From an archaeon (GTDB taxonomy: Archaea > Nanobdellota > Nanobdellia > Woesearchaeales > GW2011-AR9): a stretch of 11,996 bases of DNA. This document shows positions 1-5,650 of the stretch, one piece after another (position 1 is the first letter of the stretch; each line of letters begins with the position of its first letter). The notes beneath the pieces were generated by a model. It did no database searches. It was given only the letters and a program-made list of their open reading frames with translations, and was not told the origin of the DNA. The stretch lies in NCBI GenBank assembly GCA_023266155.1, contig JAHFRS010000018.1:1-11996 (forward strand). Reading direction: 5' to 3'. Made by a program: the position numbers and the translations under genes.

Positions 1-613
1 TCCTCAATTTACCTTGCCCGATGGAAGCATAGTGTACCGCCCTTTAACTTTCCGAGAGAATCTCGAAGCACGGGTCAAAGAGTATGAAACCTTGCAGCAT
101 CCTGATGGACGAGCAAAGACTGATGAGGAACGTCTGGCCTTATTTTCTAAATGGCTCGATAGCTCTGCGGGTATGATGTACCAAGCCAAGACCACAAAGT
201 TCAAGGTTATTCCTGCCTGTTCGCCGCTTATCACCATTGATAAAGCTAACAAAGATGCTTTTCTGGCCGTTCCCTATGTCGCTCATACTTCTGGTGTGGA
301 ATTAGACTCTTCTGCCCGAGGAGTAAAGTATAATACTGCTCTCACGCCGAGCGAAGTACAGGCTCACCCGGCGTGGCGTGCTGTTGTTGACAATGATGTG
401 TCATTGTTGAAAACGTATTCGGCAATAGTCTTTCCACTATTGAAGCAGAAGTTTAATCATGATAAGGGCATGGGATTTTATGTTCGCCAGAATACTGCTG
501 ATGATGAACTGCGGGCTTTGTTCGTCAGCAACCTTGACGGCAGCTCGAGTGCCGGTGGCGATAGCCTTTACGGCAGCGGGTCTTTCCTCCGAGTCGCCCA
601 CCGTCGTCGTGCG
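1..613 (+). repeat. Duplicated segment, left copy (partner 2711-3326)
   Basis: Bases 1-120 are identical to 2711-2830. Bases 121-235 are clearly diverged. Bases 236-383 are identical except at 304 (A versus G). Bases 384-410 are diverged, 411-520 are nearly identical, and the variable block follows. The duplication extends beyond the left window edge. The patchwork of identity suggests gene conversion between copies rather than uniform drift. Confidence 0.9.
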
Positions 614-619
614 CCGTGA
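1..619 (+). CDS. DGR-type variable protein, copy A (5' end outside the window)
   Basis: The reading frame is already open at the window edge (codon phase begins at base 2) and ends at TGA 617-619, so only about 205 C-terminal residues are seen; the ATG at 14 is internal by comparison with the full-length copy at 2475-3332. The two copies align almost without gaps, both containing TFRENLEARVKEYETLQHPD, GVELDSSARGVKYN and GMGFYVRQNTADDELRALFV. They then diverge abruptly in a short block (527-577) before a shared GSFLRVAHRRRA end. A C-terminal variable block just before a constant FLRVA-like end is typical of targets of diversity-generating retroelements, whose known variable domains have a C-type-lectin fold; that fold is inferred here. 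Copy A has Gly and Ser at many variable positions where copy B has Tyr and Asn. The stop codon overlaps the GTG of the next gene. No hairpin follows its variable block, unlike copy B, so it may no longer be a homing target. Binding partner unknown. Confidence 0.8.
   Translation, partial: PQFTLPDGSIVYRPLTFRENLEARVKEYETLQHPDGRAKTDEERLALFSKWLDSSAGMMYQAKTTKFKVIPACSPLITIDKANKDAFLAVPYVAHTSGVELDSSARGVKYNTALTPSEVQAHPAWRAVVDNDVSLLKTYSAIVFPLLKQKFNHDKGMGFYVRQNTADDELRALFVSNLDGSSSAGGDSLYGSGSFLRVAHRRRAP
527..577 (+). other. DGR-like variable region, copy A
   Basis: Against copy B (3237-3290), codon pairs in order include AGC/TAC, AAC/ATC, GGC/CGC, AGC/AAC, AGT/TAT, GGT/TAT, GAT/AGC, AGC/AAC, TAC/AAC and AGC/GAC. 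Apart from GAT/AGC, which also changes its third base, these differ only in codon positions 1 and 2 and can derive from an AAC or AAT template codon. Interspersed codons (GAC, TCG, GCC, GGC, GGG) are constant. One codon is missing relative to copy B. The adenine-directed pattern is seen in the sequence; attribution to a retroelement is inference because no template repeat or reverse transcriptase is present here. Confidence 0.7.
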
Positions 620-2478
620 AAAAAATGATCCCCTTACCAGCCAAAGATTTGGAACAGCACCTGCAACGCCTTGTCCTTGCCCAAGGTTCTGCCAGCTCCG
701 TCTCGGTGACAGAAATTACTGGCGCTCGCTCTATTGCTGCACATATTGAACATACCGATTCTCGTCCTATTAAAGTTCAAATTCCTGCTGGCTGGAATCC
801 TTTAAAGTACGCCAACATTCAAGCTTTTTCCCGACGATTAAGAGCACCAGATATCCGTGTTAAGATCGCTGAAGATGTCGGTTTCCATGAAATGGGGCAT
901 CACAAATTAAAACATGATGCACGGGGTTTAGGCTGTCCGGAAGACCTTCACGGAAAAGAAATTGCCGTTGAGGCTGTATCGAAGGCTATGCTGGAAGCAG
1001 GAAAGTTCTCCCCACAAGGAGCACTGCATCTTGAGAATGTGATTGCTGATATCATTAATAATCTTAATTGCTCGCAATATACCAAGCTAAATGGGTTAAG
1101 TATGTACTTTGCTGAGCAGGGAGAAGTCAATCGTGGAAAATATTCTCCACTTTTTGAAGCTTTTGTTAAGCTCAATATGCATCTCATGGGATCTCCACGA
1201 CAACAAAAAATGCTTCGTCAATACTACACCAATGCCCAACGTATTGATGATGTAGTTGCGGCCTGTATTCAAGAGGTGGGATTGACTAAAGACAAGCAAC
1301 AAAATATCGCGCGACTCTTTGATAAATCACAATGGCCTCATCTTTTTTACACCTTTGGCAAGCACTTGGCTACGTTGATGGATCATGATTCCGCAGAACT
1401 GCTGCCCCATATCGGCGCAGGAGGGTATAAAGTTCCTAGTACTTTTGGCAGTGTCATTCGTTTTACGCCGGACGAAGTTGATGATGAAGATTTTAAACGT
1501 GTCCTTGACCGGGATAACCTGAAAAAAGTAATGTTACGCCGTAATAAGAACGGGGAAAATATTCCTTCTTTTATTGAAAATTGGCGTGCTTTAGATTACT
1601 TTTATCAGGGCAAAGCAGCGGAAATTATAATTAAAGCAGAAGCACCCCGTAGAGGGGAACGTTTGCCTATTGCTCCGATCCAAACCCGTCAATTTGATCC
1701 AGATAAAGATGCGGTTGAACACATCCTCTTTGGACACATCATTTTTGACGAGAGGGGCGAACCTTGCTTTGCCGTGCCTCGACAATATCTTGACCATCAG
1801 GCTCAATATAAGAAGAGCATGACCAGCTATCCGGAATTAAATATTGCTCTGCTGGATACATCTAGTAGTATGAAATTAGCGGCAAATGCCGGGGGAGTTG
1901 GCAACACTTCCATCGTCCCCTGGGGAGATAACAGTCGCTATCACTACGGTGTGCTTACCTATTACGGTGTGGAAAAAGCCCTGCATCGTCTGGGCGTGGG
2001 AACAAAGACACGTTACAATTTGATCACGTTCTCTTCACAGACGAAGGCCAGCGGTGAGAAAACTCACGAAGAACGAGGACAAATTAAACAACGCATCTTG
2101 CAACCAGCGTTTGGCACCAGTACAGAAATTGATGTTGATGTTTTGGCAAAACAAACTCGTGAGCCGGGCAGTATTTTGATGACGATCAGTGATGGGGAAA
2201 TTCAGAATTGGGATTCCTGGTATACAGAGCCAAAACTTGACGAAGACAATAACGTTGTCAAAGCCGGTGTACGAGTGAAAGACCGTTTTAAGCACATTGT
2301 TGCTGACAAGTTTTATGTTCATTTCCAGATTGGCGGAGAGACTGCCGTCACTCGTGACATTGAACGATGGGGTGGAACGGTGGTTAAAATCAGCAATGCG
2401 GCAGAATTACCTCGTCGGGCAATCGATATAACTCACCGATTTTATTCAAGCTATGCTGCTGGAGAAAAAGGAAAATGA
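616..2478 (+). CDS. HExxH metallopeptidase-like / von Willebrand factor A domain protein
   Basis: A 620-residue protein. The N-terminal part carries HEMGH at residues 91-95, a zinc-metallopeptidase HExxH motif, followed by a helix-like stretch ENVIADIINNLN near 140-151 that could supply the third metal ligand. The C-terminal part is a vWA domain: DTSSSM at 414-419 gives the DxSxS MIDAS triad (D414, S416, S418), a Thr lies near 501-503 and ISDGE has D526, so the metal site looks complete. This order recalls the DUF2201-type 'putative metallopeptidase plus VWA-like' proteins often encoded next to MoxR AAA+ ATPases; the match is from memory. No signal peptide is seen, so it is probably cytoplasmic. 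The GTG at 616 overlaps the previous stop (GTGA), but an in-frame ATG at 625 is an alternative start. Its stop overlaps the ATG of copy B (ATGA). Translational coupling on both sides with two variable proteins suggests one functional unit, possibly sensor plus effector. Whether it cleaves anything is unknown. Confidence 0.75.
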   Translation: MKKMIPLPAKDLEQHLQRLVLAQGSASSVSVTEITGARSIAAHIEHTDSRPIKVQIPAGWNPLKYANIQAFSRRLRAPDIRVKIAEDVGFHEMGHHKLKHDARGLGCPEDLHGKEIAVEAVSKAMLEAGKFSPQGALHLENVIADIINNLNCSQYTKLNGLSMYFAEQGEVNRGKYSPLFEAFVKLNMHLMGSPRQQKMLRQYYTNAQRIDDVVAACIQEVGLTKDKQQNIARLFDKSQWPHLFYTFGKHLATLMDHDSAELLPHIGAGGYKVPSTFGSVIRFTPDEVDDEDFKRVLDRDNLKKVMLRRNKNGENIPSFIENWRALDYFYQGKAAEIIIKAEAPRRGERLPIAPIQTRQFDPDKDAVEHILFGHIIFDERGEPCFAVPRQYLDHQAQYKKSMTSYPELNIALLDTSSSMKLAANAGGVGNTSIVPWGDNSRYHYGVLTYYGVEKALHRLGVGTKTRYNLITFSSQTKASGEKTHEERGQIKQRILQPAFGTSTEIDVDVLAKQTREPGSILMTISDGEIQNWDSWYTEPKLDEDNNVVKAGVRVKDRFKHIVADKFYVHFQIGGETAVTRDIERWGGTVVKISNAAELPRRAIDITHRFYSSYAAGEKGK

Positions 2479-3332
2479 CCAAAACTAATCCCTGGAAATA
2501 TGTACATATTGATCCGGCTGAAGTAGCTCGGAATCCTTATTTGAATCCACGTGTTCCGCCTCCTCCACCTCCTCCTGATGTAGCTGGTTCAAGACCTCCT
2601 GCTGGCAGCAGCCTTGATGGAGATTATATTCTGATGCCTCAAACTAATACCTATGCGTTAGGTGTTGATGCCCTTCGTGAAGCGTGTAAGAATGATCCTG
2701 CTTCAGCTCATCCTCAATTTACCTTGCCCGATGGAAGCATAGTGTACCGCCCTTTAACTTTCCGAGAGAATCTCGAAGCACGGGTCAAAGAGTATGAAAC
2801 CTTGCAGCATCCTGATGGACGAGCAAAGACGGCAGAAGAACGTCAGGCTCTCTTTTTGAAATGGCTCGATAGCTGTACGGGCATAGCGTATAAAGCCAAC
2901 ACCACGAAGTTTAAGGTTATTCCTGAATGTCTGCCACTTATCACGATTGATAAAGCTAACAAAGATGCTTTTCTGGCCGTTCCCTATGTCGCTCATACTT
3001 CTGGTGTGGAATTGGACTCTTCTGCCCGAGGAGTAAAGTATAATACTGCTCTCACGCCGAGCGAAGTACAGGCTCACCCGGCGTGGCGTGCTGCAGTTGA
3101 AAATGATGTTCCCCTGTTGCAAACGTATTCGGCAATAGTCTTTCCACTATTGAAGCAGAAGTTTAATCGTGATACGGGCATGGGATTTTATGTTCGCCAG
3201 AATACTGCTGATGATGAACTGCGGGCTTTGTTCGTCTACATCCTCGACCGCAACTCGTATGCCTATGGCAGCAACTACCTTAACGGCGACGGGTCTTTCC
3301 TCCGAGTAGCCCACCGTCGTCGTGCGACGTAG
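2475..3332 (+). CDS. DGR-type variable protein, copy B (full length)
   Basis: A 285-residue full-length relative of the protein ending at 619. The first 45 residues are Pro-rich with a run of seven prolines at 28-34, probably a flexible linker, and there is no signal peptide or membrane segment. Residues about 80-253 form the conserved core shared with copy A. Residues 255-272 are the variable block (Tyr, Asn, Ile, Arg, Asp-rich), followed by a constant GSFLRVAHRRRA end. Proteins with a 'DELRALFV - variable - FLRVA' layout are known to me as DGR targets in candidate-phyla bacteria and DPANN archaea; the C-type-lectin fold is inferred. The Tyr- and Asn-rich variable face resembles ligand-binding surfaces diversified by DGRs. 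The ATG overlaps the vWA gene stop (ATGA), and AAAGGA just upstream may serve as ribosome binding site. The TAG lies in the loop of a GC-rich hairpin. Ligand unknown. Confidence 0.85.
   Translation: MTKTNPWKYVHIDPAEVARNPYLNPRVPPPPPPPDVAGSRPPAGSSLDGDYILMPQTNTYALGVDALREACKNDPASAHPQFTLPDGSIVYRPLTFRENLEARVKEYETLQHPDGRAKTAEERQALFLKWLDSCTGIAYKANTTKFKVIPECLPLITIDKANKDAFLAVPYVAHTSGVELDSSARGVKYNTALTPSEVQAHPAWRAAVENDVPLLQTYSAIVFPLLKQKFNRDTGMGFYVRQNTADDELRALFVYILDRNSYAYGSNYLNGDGSFLRVAHRRRAT
2711..3326 (+). repeat. Duplicated segment, right copy (partner 1-613)
   Basis: It matches 1-613 with an offset of 2710 up to the variable block and 2713 after a one-codon length difference there. Long exact blocks alternate with diverged patches. 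See the left copy for boundaries. Confidence 0.9.
3237..3290 (+). other. DGR-like variable region, copy B
   Basis: This is an 18-codon block directly after the constant ALFV codons and before the constant GGGTCTTTCCTCCGAGT. The variable codons TAC, ATC, CGC, AAC, TAT, TAT, AGC, AAC, TAC, AAC and GAC are all NNY and reachable from AAY by changing only adenines. Constant codons between them contain few adenines. The downstream constant GC-rich segment is in the position of an initiation-of-mutagenic-homing sequence, and the hairpin at 3321-3343 follows it. Confidence 0.7.
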
Positions 3333-3353
3333 GGCGTCGCGCGCGATTTTTTT
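3321..3353 (+). terminator. GC-rich hairpin with T-run; possible DGR hairpin and/or terminator
   Basis: Bases 3324-3329 pair perfectly with 3335-3340. Pairs 3323/3341 (G-U type), 3322/3342 and 3321/3343 extend the stem to nine. The five-base loop TAGGG contains the stop codon of the variable gene. Seven T follow at 3347-3353. The shape fits termination of the three-gene transcript. Its place just after the variable region also matches the downstream hairpin that DGRs use for target recognition. The equivalent position after copy A has no such hairpin. Confidence 0.6.
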
Positions 3354-3357
3354 GAAG

Positions 3358-3471
3358 CTAAATTACTTTTATCCCTTTTAGTATCAAATAGAGGGCAATA
3401 ATAATGAGAGCGATTTGAATGAGGGTAATGAGTTCTTTATGTCCACTTCCTGTTTTGTTCCACAACTTCAT
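3358..3471 (-). CDS. 37-residue single-pass membrane microprotein
   Basis: On the minus strand an ATG at 3471-3469 opens 37 codons ending at TAG 3360-3358. The product starts MKLWNKTGSGHKE and continues as one strongly hydrophobic segment (about residues 14-33, rich in Leu and Ile) ending GIKVI. Its ATG overlaps the stop of the upstream 89-residue gene by ATGA, which supports translation and coupling. The pair probably forms one transcript and possibly one membrane complex. I do not recognise a family. The T-rich hairpin region lies just beyond its stop. Confidence 0.55.
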   Translation of the reverse strand: MKLWNKTGSGHKELITLIQIALIIIALYLILKGIKVI

Positions 3472-3737
3472 TTTTTCCTCACCATTTGCTGTTTTAAGTA
3501 TTCCACATCGCTTTTCAAACCAATTAACTGGTTATGGATGTTGAGGCGTTCTTCGAGCTTCTTAATGCTTTCGCCATAGCCCTCCATATCTTCAGAGAAA
3601 GATTTGATGATATAAAAAACTATCGTACCGGCAAAAACGGCACTGGCCCATAGACGATCTTCTTTGTTGATGAAAGCCAACATGGCGAAAGCGATACTAA
3701 CAAGACTCAGAGCGTTTGATTTCCATTCTGATACCAT
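3468..3737 (-). CDS. Small two-TM membrane protein with C-terminal coiled coil
   Basis: An 89-residue protein with two predicted membrane segments (about residues 9-23 and 29-46) joined by a short charged loop NKEDR. A Lys/Glu-rich amphipathic stretch (about 56-87) looks like a coiled coil. There is no signal peptide beyond the first membrane helix. The start at 3737 lies 28 bases from the centre of a TATA-like element, fitting a leaderless transcript, and it diverges from rio1. The stop overlaps the start of the 37-residue membrane gene. Family not recognised; the form could suit a small scaffold, but no function can be assigned. Confidence 0.7.
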   Translation of the reverse strand: MVSEWKSNALSLVSIAFAMLAFINKEDRLWASAVFAGTIVFYIIKSFSEDMEGYGESIKKLEERLNIHNQLIGLKSDVEYLKQQMVRKK

Positions 3738-3760
3738 TCTTCGCCATTGGAAAGAATAAC

Positions 3761-3770
3761 TATATAAAAT
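3761..3770. promoter_or_regulatory. TATA element shared by divergent genes
   Basis: TATATAAAAT on the plus strand reads ATTTTATATA on the minus strand, and both resemble archaeal TATA boxes. From its centre (about 3765) the rio1 ATG at 3792 is 27 bases away and the minus-strand ATG at 3737 is 28 bases away. Both transcripts would therefore begin at or within a few bases of the start codon (leaderless). No Shine-Dalgarno precedes either start. Confidence 0.6.
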
Positions 3771-3791
3771 TACTCTGCTTTTCTATTTTTT

Positions 3792-4505
3792 ATGGTCACT
3801 TTACGCTATCAGGAACGCTTCAAGACGGCTCAGGGCGTCTTTGACGAATTCACTCACCGCAACTTGTTTGAACTCCATAGCCGTGGCACCTTTGATGATT
3901 TGGTTTCTCCGGTGAAAGTGGGCAAAGAAAGCAATGTCTTCCTCGCCATTAAAGGCAAGCAGAAACTGATTGTTAAAATATATCGCGTGCAGAACTGTGA
4001 TTTCCGCACAATGTTTGCCTATATCCAAAAAGATCCCCGCTATGAGTTCCTCAAACAAAAGAGACGGGAGATCATTTTTTCCTGGACTCAGCGGGAATAC
4101 AAGAACCTGTTTAAAGCACAAAAAGCTAACGTTCTGGCGCCGGTTCCTTTAGCCTGGAAATACAACATTTTGGTGGAGACAATGATTGGCGATGAGCAGC
4201 CGGCGCCGATGTTGAAAGATGCTCATCCCAGGGAGCCCCCAGAATTTTTAGAATTGGTCGTTGAAGAAATGAAAAAACTGTATCAGGGCGGGCTAATCCA
4301 CGGCGATCTTTCGGCCTTCAATATTCTGAATCATCAGGAGAAACCATATTTGATTGATTTTTCTCAGGCTACGTTGACGAAGACGCCTAATGCTGAAGAA
4401 CTGTTGGCAAGGGATGTGAAGAATGTGATCAAATTCTTTCGTAAAATAGGTGTACCAGCAAATTCTGAGGCAATGTTTAATAAAATAACCGGTAAAAAGA
4501 CGTAA
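3792..4505 (+). CDS. rio1: RIO1-type serine/threonine protein kinase/ATPase
   Basis: A 237-residue RIO-family atypical kinase, which in Archaea and eukaryotes acts in late maturation of the small ribosomal subunit. Visible elements are the flexible P-loop VGKESNVF (43-50), the ATP-positioning lysine in VKIY (K62), the catalytic loop LIHGDLSAFN (168-177; D172, N177) and the metal-binding IDFSQ (188-192; D189). The HGDLSxxN and IDFSQ forms are RIO hallmarks. A GKESNV-like loop favours RIO1 over RIO2, as does the absence of an N-terminal winged helix. The length is compact compared with many archaeal RIO1 proteins (about 250-290). Transcription is probably leaderless from the TATA element at 3761. 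The KH gene starts two bases after its stop, consistent with a joint role in 30S assembly. Confidence 0.93.
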   Translation: MVTLRYQERFKTAQGVFDEFTHRNLFELHSRGTFDDLVSPVKVGKESNVFLAIKGKQKLIVKIYRVQNCDFRTMFAYIQKDPRYEFLKQKRREIIFSWTQREYKNLFKAQKANVLAPVPLAWKYNILVETMIGDEQPAPMLKDAHPREPPEFLELVVEEMKKLYQGGLIHGDLSAFNILNHQEKPYLIDFSQATLTKTPNAEELLARDVKNVIKFFRKIGVPANSEAMFNKITGKKT

Positions 4506-4507
4506 TT

Positions 4508-5092
4508 ATGGACACGGAAGAATCTGACGATCACCCTGAGGAAAAATCCGCTGAGGAACTTACCGGAGATGAATTCTCCTACGAGTTGAAAATCCCGGAA
4601 GAGCGTGTAGGAGTATTAGTGGGAACGGAAGGAAAAAGTAAGAAGGAGATTGAAGTACAGACCAAAACGAAATTGGTGATTTCTAAGGAAGGCGACGTGG
4701 CCATCACCGGTGAAGATGCCATTTTGCTCTATACTGCCCGGGAAATTGTCCGAGCCATCGGTCGGGGATTTAACCCTAAAATTGCGTTGCAGTTGCTGAA
4801 AGCGGATTACGCATTTGAAATCATTGACCTCTCTATCATGACGGGGAAGAACAAGAACATGATGGAACGACTGAAAGGCAGAGTGATTGGCACGGGAGGA
4901 AAGTCACGGGAAGAGATTGAACGATTGACGGATACTTATATTTCTGTCTATGGCAAGACTGTGGGGATTATCGGGGAAGTAGCACAGGTTTCTGTAGCTC
5001 GGGAAGCGCTGGCGATGCTAATTCAGGGAGCGATGCATAAGACGGTTTATAGGTATCTGGAAAAGAAAAAGAAGGAACAGTTGTTGGGGTGA
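4508..5092 (+). CDS. Archaeal Dim2/Pno1-like double KH domain RNA-binding protein
   Basis: A 194-residue protein with an acidic N-terminus and two KH units. KH1 has the GTEG loop at 39-42 (VLVGTEGKSKKEIE) and KH2 has GTGG at 128-131 (RVIGTGGKSREEIE). Between them lies a conserved-looking segment with GRGFNPKIALQLL (85-97). The C-terminal HKTVYRYLEKKKKE is typical of the universal archaeal KH protein related to eukaryotic Dim2/Pno1, which binds pre-rRNA near the 3' end of 16S rRNA. It is separated by two bases from rio1, and this pairing, often next to the topoisomerase VI genes, is a known archaeal neighbourhood. Function is assigned by family and context. Confidence 0.9.
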   Translation: MDTEESDDHPEEKSAEELTGDEFSYELKIPEERVGVLVGTEGKSKKEIEVQTKTKLVISKEGDVAITGEDAILLYTAREIVRAIGRGFNPKIALQLLKADYAFEIIDLSIMTGKNKNMMERLKGRVIGTGGKSREEIERLTDTYISVYGKTVGIIGEVAQVSVAREALAMLIQGAMHKTVYRYLEKKKKEQLLG

Positions 5093-5104
5093 GGGTGATT
5101 TTGG

Positions 5105-5242
5105 CTGGAAAAAGTAACACGACCTTCTCAAAAAACGAAAGAAAATGAAGAGCGACGGACGTGGATTGCGTTAGGAGAAAAAGTATTTGCCAAGGTGTGG
5201 GATAATTCTCTCGATGAAGAAACATGGAAACACTATCTTTGA
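5105..5242 (+). pseudogene. Antitoxin-like small gene without a normal start codon (remnant)
   Basis: The open frame from CTG 5105 to TGA 5240-5242 encodes 45 residues containing QKTKENEERRTWIALGEKVF and AKVWDNSLDEETWKHYL. The 'E-x-W-x-x-L-x-x-x-x-F-A-K-V-W-D-N' ending resembles short antitoxins of type II toxin-antitoxin pairs common in DPANN genomes (recalled resemblance, not a search). An in-frame TGA lies three codons before the CTG and there is no ATG, GTG or TTG, so the start appears lost unless CTG is used. No intact toxin gene follows. It lies just after the KH gene in an interval of decayed sequence. Confidence 0.45.
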
Positions 5243-5258
5243 ATCGCTACCAGCGTGA

Positions 5259-5455
5259 TTTTCTCTGAAATTAGACAAAAATTATCTTCTCTTTTTACCT
5301 AAAGACAAAAGTGTATTTATGCTGACAAGGTTAATATCAATCTGTGGGCGCCCGTGATGGTGGCTATTGTCATAACATCAACAGAAATCGCTCAAACGTA
5401 TCGTCAGCATTTTAAGTTGATCTGGGAAAGCGCTTTCACCAAGGGCAAAACGTAA
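5259..5455 (+). pseudogene. Frameshifted C-terminal remnant of a TrmB-like regulator
   Basis: Frame 5259 onward reads KLDKNYLLFLPKDKSVF. The match then shifts to another frame from about 5315, giving IYADKVNINLWAPVMVAIVI followed by TSTEIAQTYRQHFKLIWESA and a TAA at 5453-5455. The 'LPKD..-DKV.I..W....-AI.I.S.EIA..YR..F..IW' pattern resembles the effector-domain end of TrmB-family transcriptional regulators. No N-terminal winged helix is present nearby and the frame is broken, so it is most likely a decayed fragment. The family call is from memory and only moderately secure. Confidence 0.4.
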
Positions 5456-5468
5456 GTCACCACAACCC

Positions 5469-5476
5469 TTATAAAC
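5469..5476 (+). promoter_or_regulatory. TATA box for the ORF50-top6B-top6A transcript
   Basis: TTATAAAC is centred about 26 bases before the ATG at 5498, so a leaderless transcript would begin at that codon. It is the only convincing promoter between the KH gene and top6B, suggesting that the decayed interval separated the topoisomerase genes from rio1-KH transcription. Confidence 0.5.
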
Positions 5477-5497
5477 ATTTTCCTGTTTTCTCGCGGC

Positions 5498-5650
5498 ATG
5501 GTGCCGAAGATGCCGGAAGAAAAAACGTATTTGTTTAGCACCTTCGAAACTCTCGATGGAAAAGTGGTTGGTGCTACGTCCCCGGATGGGGCAACCCCCC
5601 GTTACGCACTCGATTTATCAATGGCAGGAGTTTCGACCTTATGGTGCTAA
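5498..5650 (+). CDS. 50-residue leaderless upstream ORF overlapping top6B
   Basis: ATG 5498 opens 50 codons ending at TAA 5648-5650, overlapping the first ten bases of top6B in another frame. The product includes [17 protein letters not shown] and [18 protein letters not shown] recognise no family. Support for translation is the TATA box at exactly leaderless distance. Support for a regulatory role is that codons 10-15 form one arm of an inverted repeat whose other arm covers the top6B start, and that its stop lies seven bases past the top6B ATG. It could be a genuine microprotein, a coupling leader, or an accidental frame in a structured 5' untranslated region. Confidence 0.45.
   Translation: MVPKMPEEKTYLFSTFETLDGKVVGATSPDGATPRYALDLSMAGVSTLWC

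Noticed and set aside
459..749. Open frame of 96 codons on the plus strand across the copy A / vWA junction
   Set aside because: It overlaps two well-supported genes in another frame and its product has no recognisable composition or motif.
4968..5225. Minus-strand open frame of 85 codons over the KH gene end
   Set aside because: It is antisense to the conserved end of the KH protein and the antitoxin-like piece, and has no promoter or motif.
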